64,000 bases of DNA, taken from assembly GCF_018129995.1 (NCBI RefSeq), contig NZ_JAFCKS010000001.1, positions 593,001-657,000 on the forward strand, in the 5' to 3' direction. Source of the DNA: Bradyrhizobium sp. SZCCT0153 (GTDB lineage Bacteria; Pseudomonadota; Alphaproteobacteria; Rhizobiales; Xanthobacteraceae). Numbering within the stretch: the stretch's first letter is position 1; every line of letters begins with the position of its first letter. A program made the translations under genes and the position numbers. The notes beneath the pieces were generated by a model. The model saw only the letters and a list, made by a program, of their open reading frames with translations. It made no database searches and was not told the DNA's origin. Shown in pieces: positions 26,769 through 38,170 of the stretch.

Positions 26769-26791
26769 GGTGCGGACGATGCTCCGCCGCC

Positions 26792-29764
<2,973 letters not shown>

Positions 29765-30107
29765 GACGCGAATATGGGGCGAGTCCGCCTCGCAATAAAG
29801 GGCGAATGCCCGTCCCGGGATCAGGCTGCTGACAGCAGGTTGGCAGCAGCGATGAGCGCAGGTGTGCGAACCAAAGTGCGGCGTGTCGCCCGGTCTGAAA
29901 TTTGGGGCCTCGAGCTCCGTTTCATCGTGCGCTGCCGGGCCCACGCAGCGAAAGTCGCAAACTTCGCGCGGAGCCTCACTAGAGAGCGCTATTGTCAATC
30001 AAAACATCCCATGATTGTATATTGCGAGGAACCTTTCCCGAACTCCCTGCGACTGTCGACGGCTTTCACCAAAGTAATTTTGACATCGAATTTTTCAGGA
30101 GAGGCGG
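29765..30107. other. Divergent intergenic region between uvrB and the FRG gene
   Basis: About 340 bp without a supported gene. The right half is noticeably AT-richer (about 29985-30090, with TGATTGTATATTGCG), consistent with the promoter of the FRG-domain gene. No repeat or LexA-type site was recognised. Confidence 0.45.
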
Positions 30108-31349
30108 ATGGCACGGCGAGCCAAAACTGCCGTCAAGACTGCCGTCAAGGCTCGTGTAACGAGCGCGCAGACCGATAAGCCCACGAGCGAGCAGCTTGAT
30201 AAGCAGGTCGATAAGCGTCCCTGGCACCGGGAGCGCGTTCAGAGCTGGACCGAGTTCCAGAGCCGCATCGAGAATTATCTGGATGGCAACTATCTCTTTC
30301 GAGGTGTTGCCTCGGTGCGGTTTCCTCTCGTGACCTCCGTCGGCCGTCAGCGAGAGGGCTATGAGTACAGCAAAGTGCGCGAGCAGGCCTTGTTTGACCA
30401 GTTCAAGCGCGAAGCGTTGCCGTTCCTGCCGGTCCGGCCCGCCAGCAATTGGGAATGGCTTGCACTTGCTCAACATCATGGCGTGCCAACGCGTCTGCTG
30501 GATTGGTCGGAATCGCCCTCCGTGTCCTTGTTCTTCGCAGTGTGGGGAAATGACGAGGAGGATGCCGGTCTCTACATCATCCGTCGGCCGGACGAAGTTA
30601 AGGCCAAGGAGTTGGAAGAGCAGTCTCCCTTTGGCGTGACAGATGTCGCCTTCTTCTACCCCGGTTACGTCACGCCGCGGCTGGTCTCGCAACGCGGACT
30701 CTTCACGGTTCATCCGAAGCCTGATGAGCCCTATACAAGCGAGGAAATGCGGCAGATCGTGATCGGCAAGGAGTGCAAGGCCGATTTCCGCAGAAAGCTG
30801 GACGCCAGCGGCATCCACCATGCGGCAATCATGGCTGACCTCGATGGATTGTCGAGGCGTCTGGTTGCGGTTCAGGGGTATCGCGCGACGCCGCTGTCGC
30901 CGACGGCGGTCGTCGTCAGCTCCTCGGCCGGTACGGCACGCGCTGGCACCCTCGCGGCGAGCAATGCGAAGGTCGATGCCTCGTCGCCGAATCTGCGGAT
31001 CAATCCAAGAGATCCGCAAAAAGGGCAGTGGGGCGGAAAGAGCGCCGATCGTGGTTGGAGAGTTTCGGCGAAGGTGGCCGAAAGCGAGACCGACTGGTTC
31101 AGGATCACCCTCACTGTGTCCGCGGCCCGTGGCGCAGGCAAGGTGCTTTCGGGCGATGTCGTATTCCATCTTCACGATTCATTCGCGAAGTCGGTACGCA
31201 CGGAGCCTGCCCGCAACGGCAAGGCCGTCCTGCAGCTCTGGGCGTACGGCGCCTTCACTGTCGGGATATTGATCAAGCAGGACGGCACGATGCTGGAGAT
31301 CGATCTTGCCGAACTGAAGGGAGCACCAAAGGTGTTTCGCGAGCGTTGA
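30108..31349 (+). CDS. FRG-domain protein with C-terminal prokaryotic YEATS (pYEATS) domain
   Basis: 413 residues in three parts. A basic N-terminus (1-38) precedes the FRG domain at about 45-255. It has the name motif NYLFRGVASVRFP (FRG at 64-66), AQHHGVPTRLLDWSESPSVS (121-140) with LFFAVW after it, and SQRGLFTVH (194-202). A Ser/Ala linker (265-312) leads to a beta-sandwich of about 100 residues: GWRVSAKVAESETDWFRITL, SGDVVFHLHDSFAKSVRTEP, LQLWAYGAFTVGILI, ending at FRER, which I read as pYEATS. FRG and pYEATS domains are both linked by others to conflict systems; no partner gene is adjacent. AGGAGAGG precedes the ATG. Confidence 0.78.
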   Translation: MARRAKTAVKTAVKARVTSAQTDKPTSEQLDKQVDKRPWHRERVQSWTEFQSRIENYLDGNYLFRGVASVRFPLVTSVGRQREGYEYSKVREQALFDQFKREALPFLPVRPASNWEWLALAQHHGVPTRLLDWSESPSVSLFFAVWGNDEEDAGLYIIRRPDEVKAKELEEQSPFGVTDVAFFYPGYVTPRLVSQRGLFTVHPKPDEPYTSEEMRQIVIGKECKADFRRKLDASGIHHAAIMADLDGLSRRLVAVQGYRATPLSPTAVVVSSSAGTARAGTLAASNAKVDASSPNLRINPRDPQKGQWGGKSADRGWRVSAKVAESETDWFRITLTVSAARGAGKVLSGDVVFHLHDSFAKSVRTEPARNGKAVLQLWAYGAFTVGILIKQDGTMLEIDLAELKGAPKVFRER

Positions 31350-31382
31350 TCTTCGCAAGCGCGTGCGCGGCAGGCTGGAATC

Positions 31383-31613
31383 TCAGGCCGCCGGCGGCGG
31401 CCCCTCGTCGTTCCCGGCCGCCTGATGCGGCTCGAGGATGTCGAGATGGATGCCGCCGCAATCGGTGCAGCGCATGGTCCAGTACTCGCATCCGGCACGG
31501 CCGCCGATCACACGGAGCACCGAGAGCTCGCCGTCGCATTCGGGGCATTTCGACAGCACGGTGCGGTCGTAGATCCTCGGCCGCGGCGCGTCTTCGAAAT
31601 CGATGACTGACAT
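31383..31613 (-). CDS. Small zinc-ribbon-like protein
   Basis: 76 residues with two CxxC knuckles (LSKCPECDGEL and MRCTDCGGIH), so it probably binds one zinc. Acidic N-terminus (SVIDFEDAPRPRIYDRTV) and a proline-rich end. No family assigned. It is followed downstream on the same strand by no close gene and converges with the FRG-pYEATS gene. Confidence 0.65.
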   Translation of the reverse strand: MSVIDFEDAPRPRIYDRTVLSKCPECDGELSVLRVIGGRAGCEYWTMRCTDCGGIHLDILEPHQAAGNDEGPPPAA

Positions 31614-31659
31614 GACCGGTTCCCCCTTTTACGCTGCCTGTCCCTTGCAGTCCGCTCGC

Positions 31660-31878
31660 TTATGCGTCGTCGGCACGGCGGCGGAAGCGATCGATATGGT
31701 GCTTGGCGTCGGCAATCGCGGCGTCGGGGTCCGGCCAGGCGAAGCCGACTTCCATAGCCGGAAACAGCACGCCGTCGATGGCGACGAGGCTGAGATCCGC
31801 GCGGCGGATGCGGGCGTGCCAGAGGCCCTTGCCGGCCTCGAAGGATTCGATGTCAAAACCGTCGTAGAGGGTCGTCAT
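31660..31878 (-). CDS. Small hypothetical protein (72 residues)
   Basis: Starts MTTLYDGFDIESFEAGKGLW; a small alpha/beta protein with HARIRRADLSLVAIDGVLFP and a C-terminal helix DAAIADAKHHIDRFRRR. A longer frame exists to 32187, but it runs into the LysR gene's 3' end; the ATG at 31878 is the natural start. No function known. Confidence 0.6.
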   Translation of the reverse strand: MTTLYDGFDIESFEAGKGLWHARIRRADLSLVAIDGVLFPAMEVGFAWPDPDAAIADAKHHIDRFRRRADDA

Positions 31879-31996
31879 GTGTAGTCCCCAGAGTGTCCCG
31901 TGTCTTGTTGGAGGGTCAAGGGACCACATCTGCGGATTTCCGGATGTGAAGCCGTTCACAAGCGGCGGGCTTTTTCGCCCGCGGAACCGCTGAATT

Positions 31997-32914
31997 TCAG
32001 TTCCGCGCCGCGCTACGGCCGATCCGCTTGACCGGCCGAGCGGCGGGTTCCGACGCCGCGCGCATGATCCAGCGGCGGAACGCGGCGAAGTCGCGCTGCT
32101 CAGTCTGGAAGCTACGATAGAGCAGGTACCAGCGCATGCCCTTGGGCACCGAAAGGTCGAACGGCGCCACCAGCCGGCCGGCGGCAAGATCGTCGTCGAT
32201 ATAGGGCCGGATGCCCATGGCGATGCCGAGGCCGTCGGCGGCGGCCTGGAGCGCCTGGCCGTAGAACTGGAACTCCGGGCCGCGCGCGCTGATCCTTGTG
32301 AGGCCTGAAGCCTTCAGCCAGGTCGGCCAGTCCTCCGGCGAATGCTCGACGCGGATCAGGCTGGGGCCCTTGAGGTCGGCCGGGCGCTTCAGGCTCGCGG
32401 CGAGGCGAGGCACGCAGACCGGCGTGAGGTCGCCGGCAAACAGGGGCTCGGCGACCAGCCCCGGCCAGTCGCCGGTGCCGAGCTTGATGCCGCAGCTCCA
32501 GTCCTCGCCGAACGGCACCGCCGCGCCGCCGGTGGTGAAGCGCACCTCGATGTCGGGCTCCTCGCTGCGAAACTCCGACAGCCGCGGGATCAGCCAGCGC
32601 ATCGCAAAGGTGTGGCCGACGCCGATGGTGAGCACGCGGACGCCGGACGGCGCCGTCACCTGCGCGGTGAGGCTCGCCAGCGCGTCGAAGATCGGCGTCA
32701 GCCCGCTCTGATAGGCGCGGCCGGCCTGCGTCAGCACCAGCTTGTTGGCCTTGCGCTCGAACAGCGCGACGCCGAGCCGTTCTTCCAGGATATGCACCAT
32801 GCGGCTGACGGCGGCCGCCGATACGCTGAGCTCGAGCCCGGCCGCGGCAAAGCTGCCGGTGCGCGCCGCCGCCTCGAACGCCTTGATGCCGTTGAGAAAC
32901 AGCAGCCGCCGCAA
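31997..32914 (-). CDS. LysR-family transcriptional regulator (GcvA-like)
   Basis: 305 residues. N-terminal winged helix-turn-helix: LNGIKAFEAAARTGSFAAAG, LELSVSAAAVSRMVHILEER, LGVALFERKANKLVLTQAGR. The rest is the two-lobed effector domain. The frame has no ATG at the family start; TTG at 32914, with GAGGGTGG just before it, fits best. Divergent from the TauE/SafE exporter gene (167 bp), which it may control. Confidence 0.85.
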   Translation of the reverse strand: MRRLLFLNGIKAFEAAARTGSFAAAGLELSVSAAAVSRMVHILEERLGVALFERKANKLVLTQAGRAYQSGLTPIFDALASLTAQVTAPSGVRVLTIGVGHTFAMRWLIPRLSEFRSEEPDIEVRFTTGGAAVPFGEDWSCGIKLGTGDWPGLVAEPLFAGDLTPVCVPRLAASLKRPADLKGPSLIRVEHSPEDWPTWLKASGLTRISARGPEFQFYGQALQAAADGLGIAMGIRPYIDDDLAAGRLVAPFDLSVPKGMRWYLLYRSFQTEQRDFAAFRRWIMRAASEPAARPVKRIGRSAARN

Positions 32915-33080
32915 ATGACCACCCTCAGGAAAGCTGATGCCAGGCCAAGATAACTCAGTTTGCGAAGGCAGGGCAAGCGGGGCAGAAATATCGGCGTAAT
33001 TCCAGCTGATGTGTTGAAGGCCTGGACGAGGGGGCGCGCGCAGCTTGCGTTCCTGACCGGTCCACCACGGGAGAGCCCCC

Positions 33081-33860
33081 TTGACGCCCATCATGATCGC
33101 GGCCCTTGGATTGCTGATGGTCGGCACCGCCTTCCTGTCCGGGCTGTTCGGCATGGCGGGCGGGCTGATCCTGATCGGGGTGCTGCTGGCCCTGATGCCG
33201 CTGCCGACCGCGATGGTGCTGCACGCGATCACGCAGATGGCCTCGAACGGCTGGCGCGCGTTTCTGTGGCGCGCGCATATCCGCTGGCGGCCGGTCGCGA
33301 ACTATATGGTCGGCGCTGCCGTCGCGCTCGCGGCCTGGTCGCTGACCCGCTACGTGCCGGACAAGCCGATGGCGCTGCTGCTGCTCGGCATCACCCCGTT
33401 CATGGCGCGGCTGCTGCCCGCGAACATCAAGCCGGATCCCGACCGTCTCTCGCAGGGCGCGGTCTACGGCACGATCTGCATGGGCCTCATGCTGATGACC
33501 GGCGTCTCGGGGCCGCTGCTCGACACTTTTTTCCTCGGCGGCGATTTCGGCCGGCGCGAGAAGGTCGCGACCAAGGCGATGTGCCAGCTCGTCAGCCATT
33601 TCACCAAGCTGATCTATTTCGGCGGCATCATCGACCAGGCCGCGACGCTCGATCCCGTGCTCGCCGGCGTCGCTGTCCTCGCCTCCATGCTCGGCACGAC
33701 GCTGGCGCGGCGCATTCTCGAAGCCATGACCGACCAGCAATTCGTGGCCTGGTCGAACAAGCTGATCACCACCATCGCCTGCTACTACATCGCCTATGGC
33801 GGCTGGCTGCTGGTTCGCACGCCGGTGCTGGCGGCTTTCGACAAGGGAGGTTTGCAATGA
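33081..33860 (+). CDS. TauE/SafE-family membrane transporter
   Basis: 259 residues, about eight membrane segments. Typical halves start GLLMVGTAFLSGLFGMAGGL and GTICMGLMLMTGVSGPLLDT, with REKVATKAMCQLVSHFTKL between. The family exports sulfite, taurine-derived sulfonates or other anions. GGGAGAG lies 5 nt before a TTG at 33081; ATG 33093 is the alternative. Divergent from a LysR gene and overlapping the next small gene by 4 nt. Confidence 0.85.
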   Translation: MTPIMIAALGLLMVGTAFLSGLFGMAGGLILIGVLLALMPLPTAMVLHAITQMASNGWRAFLWRAHIRWRPVANYMVGAAVALAAWSLTRYVPDKPMALLLLGITPFMARLLPANIKPDPDRLSQGAVYGTICMGLMLMTGVSGPLLDTFFLGGDFGRREKVATKAMCQLVSHFTKLIYFGGIIDQAATLDPVLAGVAVLASMLGTTLARRILEAMTDQQFVAWSNKLITTIACYYIAYGGWLLVRTPVLAAFDKGGLQ

Positions 33861-34087
33861 GCGAGACCGCCGATCCGCTGGTGCTGGACTTCGTCGAATG
33901 GGTCGCGCGCGAGCCGCGCGCCTATGCCGAGGTGATCGCGACCTGGAAGACCTCGTGCCCGCGCCTCACCATCTGGGAAGACGCCGCCGAGCGCGGCTAT
34001 GTCGCGCGCGAGACGCTGCCCGGCATCGGGCTGATCATCGCAGTGACACAGGACGGCGAGAAGTTGCTGCGAATGAATGGGCGGTGA
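33857..34087 (+). CDS. Hypothetical protein coupled to the TauE/SafE gene
   Basis: 76 residues, soluble and acidic: DPLVLDFVEWVAREPRAYAE, VIATWKTSCPRLTIWEDAAE, ETLPGIGLIIAVTQDGEKLL. Looks like a compact winged-helix or similar domain, but I cannot place it. Its ATG lies in the exporter stop (ATGA), so it is probably made together with it and may be a cytosolic regulator or partner. Confidence 0.65.
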   Translation: MSETADPLVLDFVEWVAREPRAYAEVIATWKTSCPRLTIWEDAAERGYVARETLPGIGLIIAVTQDGEKLLRMNGR

Positions 34088-34094
34088 TGTCTCC

Positions 34095-34243
34095 ACATCA
34101 TCATTGCGAGCGCGAGCGAAGCAATCCAGAATGGGAGACCCTCACCCTGAGGAGCGCGCATCTTGCGCGCGTCTCGAAGGGCGAGGTCGAGATCGGGCTT
34201 TCATCCTTCGAGACGCGCGTTCCGCGCTCCTCAGGATGAGGTC
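34095..34243. repeat. Two intergenic repeats: an ATTGCGAGC...GCAATCC element and a family B double module
   Basis: CATTGCGAGCGCGAGCGAAG then CAATCC (34102-34127) is a common short inverted repeat. It is followed by CCTCACCCTGAGGAGCGCGC-...-GCGCGCGTCTCGAAGG and CATCCTTCGAGACGCGCG-TT-CCGCGCTCCTCAGGATGAGG (34140-34241). Each module folds on itself. Confidence 0.8.
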
Positions 34244-34262
34244 CGGCGGGAGTTGCCTTTCC

Positions 34263-34961
34263 ATGTCGCTCAAGCTCTTCGAACTCGTCGGCACCGACGC
34301 CTCGCGCCCGTTCAGCCCGTATTGCTGGCGCGCGCGGATGGCGCTGGCGCACAAGGGGCTTTCGGCGGAATCCCTGCCCTGGCGCTTCACCGAGAAGAGC
34401 GCGATCGCGCCGCACGGCTCGGAGAAGGTGCCTGTGCTCCTGCATCACGACAAGCCCGTCGTCGATTCCTGGGCGATCGCGAACTATCTCGAAGACAATT
34501 TCCCTGATCGCCCGTCGCTGTTCGGCGGCACGGGCGGCCGCGCCATGGCGCGCATGCTCAACGCCTGGGGCGACATCGCCATCGTCGGCGGCATCTTTCC
34601 GCTGATCATCGCCGACATCCCGAAGAATCTGGCGGACGTCGACGCGGACTATTTCCGCAAGTCGCGCGAGGCGCGCTTTGGCGGCAAGACCCTGGAAGAG
34701 ATCATGGCCAGCCGCGACGCGGCCGTGGTCGCCTTCCGCAAGTCGCTCGAAGTGATGCGGCAGACGCTGAAAAAGCAGCCCTTCATCGGCGGCGATGCGC
34801 CGAACTATGCCGACTACATCGTGTTCGGCGGTTTTCAATGGGCGCGGGTGACGAGCCCGTTCAAGCTGCTGGAAGCCGATGATCCGGTGTATGCCTGGCG
34901 CGAGAAGCTGCTCGACGCGTTCGATGGCATGGCGCGGAAGTCGCCGGGGCACGCCGTGTAA
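34263..34961 (+). CDS. Glutathione S-transferase family protein
   Basis: 232 residues. Thioredoxin-fold N-terminal domain: LFELVGTDASRPFSPYCWRA, KVPVLLHHDKPVVDSWAIAN (cis-Pro and the ES/DS glutathione contact), then an all-helical C-terminal domain. The SPYCWRAR stretch has the Ser/Cys found at the active site of plant-like beta-etherase or zeta-type GSTs. Substrate unknown. Isolated between repeats. Confidence 0.88.
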   Translation: MSLKLFELVGTDASRPFSPYCWRARMALAHKGLSAESLPWRFTEKSAIAPHGSEKVPVLLHHDKPVVDSWAIANYLEDNFPDRPSLFGGTGGRAMARMLNAWGDIAIVGGIFPLIIADIPKNLADVDADYFRKSREARFGGKTLEEIMASRDAAVVAFRKSLEVMRQTLKKQPFIGGDAPNYADYIVFGGFQWARVTSPFKLLEADDPVYAWREKLLDAFDGMARKSPGHAV

Positions 34962-34993
34962 GCTCGGTTGCTACGATACTGCCCCAGCCCGGA

Positions 34994-35200
34994 TTAAGCT
35001 TGCGCTCCATCCGGGCTCCGCGCCGCCTTCCTTAGACATTCCCGGCACAAACAATCCTCGCCCTTGACCGGCATCGGCAGGCGCGCCGTTTCCTCCGCGC
35101 ACCAGCAGGTCCCCGAAAGATCGCAGCCGAACTCGGTGCCGCAGCGGGAGCAGGCGAGGCGGCGTGGTTCCGGCATTGGAGTTTGTTTCGGATTTGTCAT
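34994..35200 (-). CDS. Cysteine-rich CWC-family protein
   Basis: 68 residues. ACSRCGTEFGCDLSGTCWC then CLCRECLRKAA gives eight cysteines including the CWC triplet, typical of the cysteine-rich CWC family and a probable zinc fold. No signal peptide. Divergent from the DUF1800 gene. Function unknown. Confidence 0.78.
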   Translation of the reverse strand: MTNPKQTPMPEPRRLACSRCGTEFGCDLSGTCWCAEETARLPMPVKGEDCLCRECLRKAARSPDGAQA

Positions 35201-35315
35201 GATTTCCGCAACGGCTTGGCCATCATTTTCATGTCGGGTTCATCTCTCGCTGCGGTATATTATGCGCTGTGCGCAAGCTCGGAAAGCGCTTCAGGACGGC
35301 GCGAAGGACAAATCG

Positions 35316-36884
35316 ATGGCCCGCGATTCGCAAGCCGCCCTCGTTGCGCTCAATCGTTTCGGCTTCGGAGCCCGCGGCGGGGCCTCGGGCGATCTCATCA
35401 ATGCGGCGTCCGATCCGCGCGGCTTCGTGAAGGCGGAGCTCGCGCGTCCCAACGGTGTGCTGCTGGAAGCGCCGGGCCTGCAATCGACGCCGCAGCTCGG
35501 GCAGGCCGTGTTCGCCTATCAGGATCAGGTCAAGCAGGCGCGCGAGGCCGCCGCCAAAGCCGGCGCGCCGGCCGAGGCGGCGACGCCGGCCGATCAGAAG
35601 CCCGGGCTGCGCCGCAATCTCTCGCTCAATGCAGTCGCAACCGAGATCGCCGGCCAGATGGCCGAGGCCAAGCCGATTGACAACAAGCCGACCGACAATA
35701 TGGCGAGGCCGGACGCCATGCAGCCCAACGTCGCCGCGCCGCCCGCCGCAAAGCCGGCCCCGCAGCCGCTCAACGTCATCCAGAAGACCTTTCGCGCCGA
35801 GGCGCTGGCGCGGTTGCAGCGCGCGACGCTGGTCGAGTGCGGCTTCACCGAGCGTCTCGTCGTGTTCTGGTCGAATCATTTCTGCATCTCCGCGAGCAAG
35901 GGTGAGCTGGCGCGAATCTGGGCCGGTGCTTTCGAGCGCGAGGCGATCAGGCCGCACGTGCTCGGGCGTTTCGCCGACATGCTCAAGGCGGTCGAGCAGC
36001 ATCCGGCGATGCTGTTCTTTCTCGACAACCAGCAATCGCTCGGGCCGGAGTCGCGCGCGGGACAAAATCGCAAGCGCGGGCTCAACGAAAATCTCGCGCG
36101 CGAGATCATGGAGCTGCATACGCTCGGCGTCGGCGGCGGCTACACGCAGGAGGACGTCACCTCGCTCGCGCGCATCATCACCGGCTGGACCTTTGCCGGC
36201 CGGCAGGGGCAGCTCGGCACACCCGGCTCCTTCGTGTTCAACACCAATGCGCACCAGCCCGGGCCGCAAACGCTGCTCGGCAAGACCTACGAGGCGACGG
36301 GGCTGGCGCAGGGCGAAGCCGCGCTCGCCGACATCGCGCGACATCCGTCGACCGCGAATTTCGTCGCCGTCAAATTCGTCCGTCACTTCGTCGCCGACGA
36401 TCCGCCACCCGCGCTCGTTGCGCGATTGCGCGATGTCTTCGTCAAGACCGACGGCGATCTCAGGGCGATGGCGACGGCGCTCGTCGATTCCGACGAGGCG
36501 TGGAAGGCGCCGCTGACCAAGATGCGCAGCCCTTACGATTTCCTGGTCGCGAGCGGCCGGCTGCTCGCGCGCGTGCCGGAGGATCCGGGCGCCTATCTGA
36601 ACGGTCTCAATCTGCTCGGCCAGCCCATGTGGGCGCCGGCCGGTCCCAATGGCTTCCCTGACACCGCTGCGGCCTGGGCCGCGCCGGAAGGCATCAAGCT
36701 CAGGCTCGATATCGCCGCACAGCTCGGCGCGCGCCTCGGTAACAGCATCGATCCGCTCGACCTCCTGGAATTCGCCGCGGCGGATGCGGCATCCATCGAG
36801 ACGCGGCGGACCATCGAACGCGCGGAGTCGCGGCAGCAGGCGCTGGCGCTGCTGTTGATGTCGCCGGAAATGCAGCGGAGATGA
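35316..36884 (+). CDS. DUF1800 family protein
   Basis: 522 residues. RFGFGARGGASGDLINAASD, FRAEALARLQRATLVECGFT, VVFWSNHFCISASKGELARI, LNENLAREIMELHTLGVGGG and YTQEDVTSLARIITGWTFAG are the family's hallmark blocks. ATG 35316 has AAGGA upstream. No clear signal peptide, while its partner has one. DUF1800 and DUF1501 proteins are commonly paired; the stop here overlaps the DUF1501 start. Role unproven. Confidence 0.9.
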   Translation: MARDSQAALVALNRFGFGARGGASGDLINAASDPRGFVKAELARPNGVLLEAPGLQSTPQLGQAVFAYQDQVKQAREAAAKAGAPAEAATPADQKPGLRRNLSLNAVATEIAGQMAEAKPIDNKPTDNMARPDAMQPNVAAPPAAKPAPQPLNVIQKTFRAEALARLQRATLVECGFTERLVVFWSNHFCISASKGELARIWAGAFEREAIRPHVLGRFADMLKAVEQHPAMLFFLDNQQSLGPESRAGQNRKRGLNENLAREIMELHTLGVGGGYTQEDVTSLARIITGWTFAGRQGQLGTPGSFVFNTNAHQPGPQTLLGKTYEATGLAQGEAALADIARHPSTANFVAVKFVRHFVADDPPPALVARLRDVFVKTDGDLRAMATALVDSDEAWKAPLTKMRSPYDFLVASGRLLARVPEDPGAYLNGLNLLGQPMWAPAGPNGFPDTAAAWAAPEGIKLRLDIAAQLGARLGNSIDPLDLLEFAAADAASIETRRTIERAESRQQALALLLMSPEMQRR

Positions 36885-38107
36885 TGATGATGATCGATTG
36901 CGTCGAGAACCGGCTGCTCACCTCGCGCCGCGGCCTTCTGCTCGGCGGCGCCTCCTTCGCGGCCTGGGCTTATTTGCCGAAATTCGCGCGCGCGGCCGAA
37001 GGGCGCGATCCCCGCCTGGTCGTCGTGATCCTGCGCGGCGCGCTCGACGGGCTCTCGACCGTCGCGCCGGTCGGCGACCCCGACTACGCCGGCCTGCACG
37101 GCTCGATCGCGCTCACGGCGGACGGCGCGCATCCCGCGATCATGCTCGACTCCTTCTTCGCGCTGCATCCGGCGATGCCGGAATTCGCCCGCATGTATCG
37201 CGACATGCAAGCCGCTGTGATCCACGCGGTGGCGACGCCCTATCGCGACCGCTCGCATTTCGACGGCCAGGACGTGCTCGAAAGCGGCTATGCCGGCCCG
37301 GGCCGCGTCCAGTCCGGCTGGCTCAACCGCGCGCTCGAAGCGCTGCCGCGCGGCGAGCGCGTCTCGTCAGGTCTTGCGGTCGGCCCCACCGCGCCACTGG
37401 TGTTGCGCGGCAATGCGCCGACCGTCGGCTGGGCGCCGGTGGCGCTGCCACAGGCCGATGACGACACCGCGATGCGCCTCGTCGATCTCTACCGTCACCG
37501 CGATCCCGCGCTGGCATCGGTGCTCTCGCAAGGCCTTCAGCTGGAAAGGGCCGCCAGCGGCAACGACATGAAGCCGAAGCCCGGCAACCAGGTCGCGCAG
37601 ATGCGGCAGGTCGCGCGCGGCGCGGCCAAATTGATGGCGGCCGATGACGGCCCGCGCATCGCCGCGCTCGCCTTCGACGGCTGGGACACGCATGCGAATG
37701 AAGGCGGCCCTGTGGGGCGTCTCGCCTTCCTGCTCGGTGGGCTCGATGGCGCCCTCGCCGAATTCGAGAGCGGCCTGGGGGAGCGCTGGCGCGATACCGT
37801 CGTCGTCGTCGCCACCGAGTTTGGCCGCACCGCGCGCATCAACGGCACCGACGGCACCGATCACGGCACGGCCACCGTCGCGCTGCTCGCCGGCGGCGCC
37901 GTGAAGGGCGGCCGCGTCATCTCCGACTGGCCCGGCCTCAAGCCCGCCAACCTCTTTGAGGCACGCGACCTCAAGCCCACCACCGATTTGCGCTCCGTGA
38001 TCAAGGGCGTGCTGCAGGACCAGTTCGGCCTGTCCGACCGCGTGCTGGCCGAGACCGTGTTCCCAGACAGCGCCAGCGCAAGGCCGATGAAGGGGCTGGT
38101 TACTTAA
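36881..38107 (+). CDS. DUF1501 family protein with Tat signal
   Basis: 408 residues. The N-terminus LLTSRRGLLLGGASFAAWAY carries twin arginines and a hydrophobic stretch, a Tat signal for export of a folded protein. The body is alkaline-phosphatase/sulfatase-like: VVILRGALDGLSTVAPVGDP, YRDRSHFDGQDVLESG, ALAFDGWDTHANEGG, VVVATEFGRTARING and TDHGTATVALLAGG, likely metal-binding. Several ATGs in a row overlap the DUF1800 stop; any of the four could be used. Confidence 0.9.
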   Translation: MMMMIDCVENRLLTSRRGLLLGGASFAAWAYLPKFARAAEGRDPRLVVVILRGALDGLSTVAPVGDPDYAGLHGSIALTADGAHPAIMLDSFFALHPAMPEFARMYRDMQAAVIHAVATPYRDRSHFDGQDVLESGYAGPGRVQSGWLNRALEALPRGERVSSGLAVGPTAPLVLRGNAPTVGWAPVALPQADDDTAMRLVDLYRHRDPALASVLSQGLQLERAASGNDMKPKPGNQVAQMRQVARGAAKLMAADDGPRIAALAFDGWDTHANEGGPVGRLAFLLGGLDGALAEFESGLGERWRDTVVVVATEFGRTARINGTDGTDHGTATVALLAGGAVKGGRVISDWPGLKPANLFEARDLKPTTDLRSVIKGVLQDQFGLSDRVLAETVFPDSASARPMKGLVT

Positions 38108-38153
38108 CCTCTCCCCGCTCTTTGCGGGGAGAGGTCGGATCGCGCAGCGATCC
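38108..38153. repeat. Family A palindrome upstream of the DUF559 gene
   Basis: CCTCTCCCCGC-TCTTT-GCGGGGAGAGG (11-bp perfect stem) is followed by a second hairpin, GGATCGC-GCA-GCGATCC. It begins immediately after the DUF1501 stop codon. Confidence 0.85.
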
Positions 38154-38170
38154 GGGTGAGGGGCAAGGCA

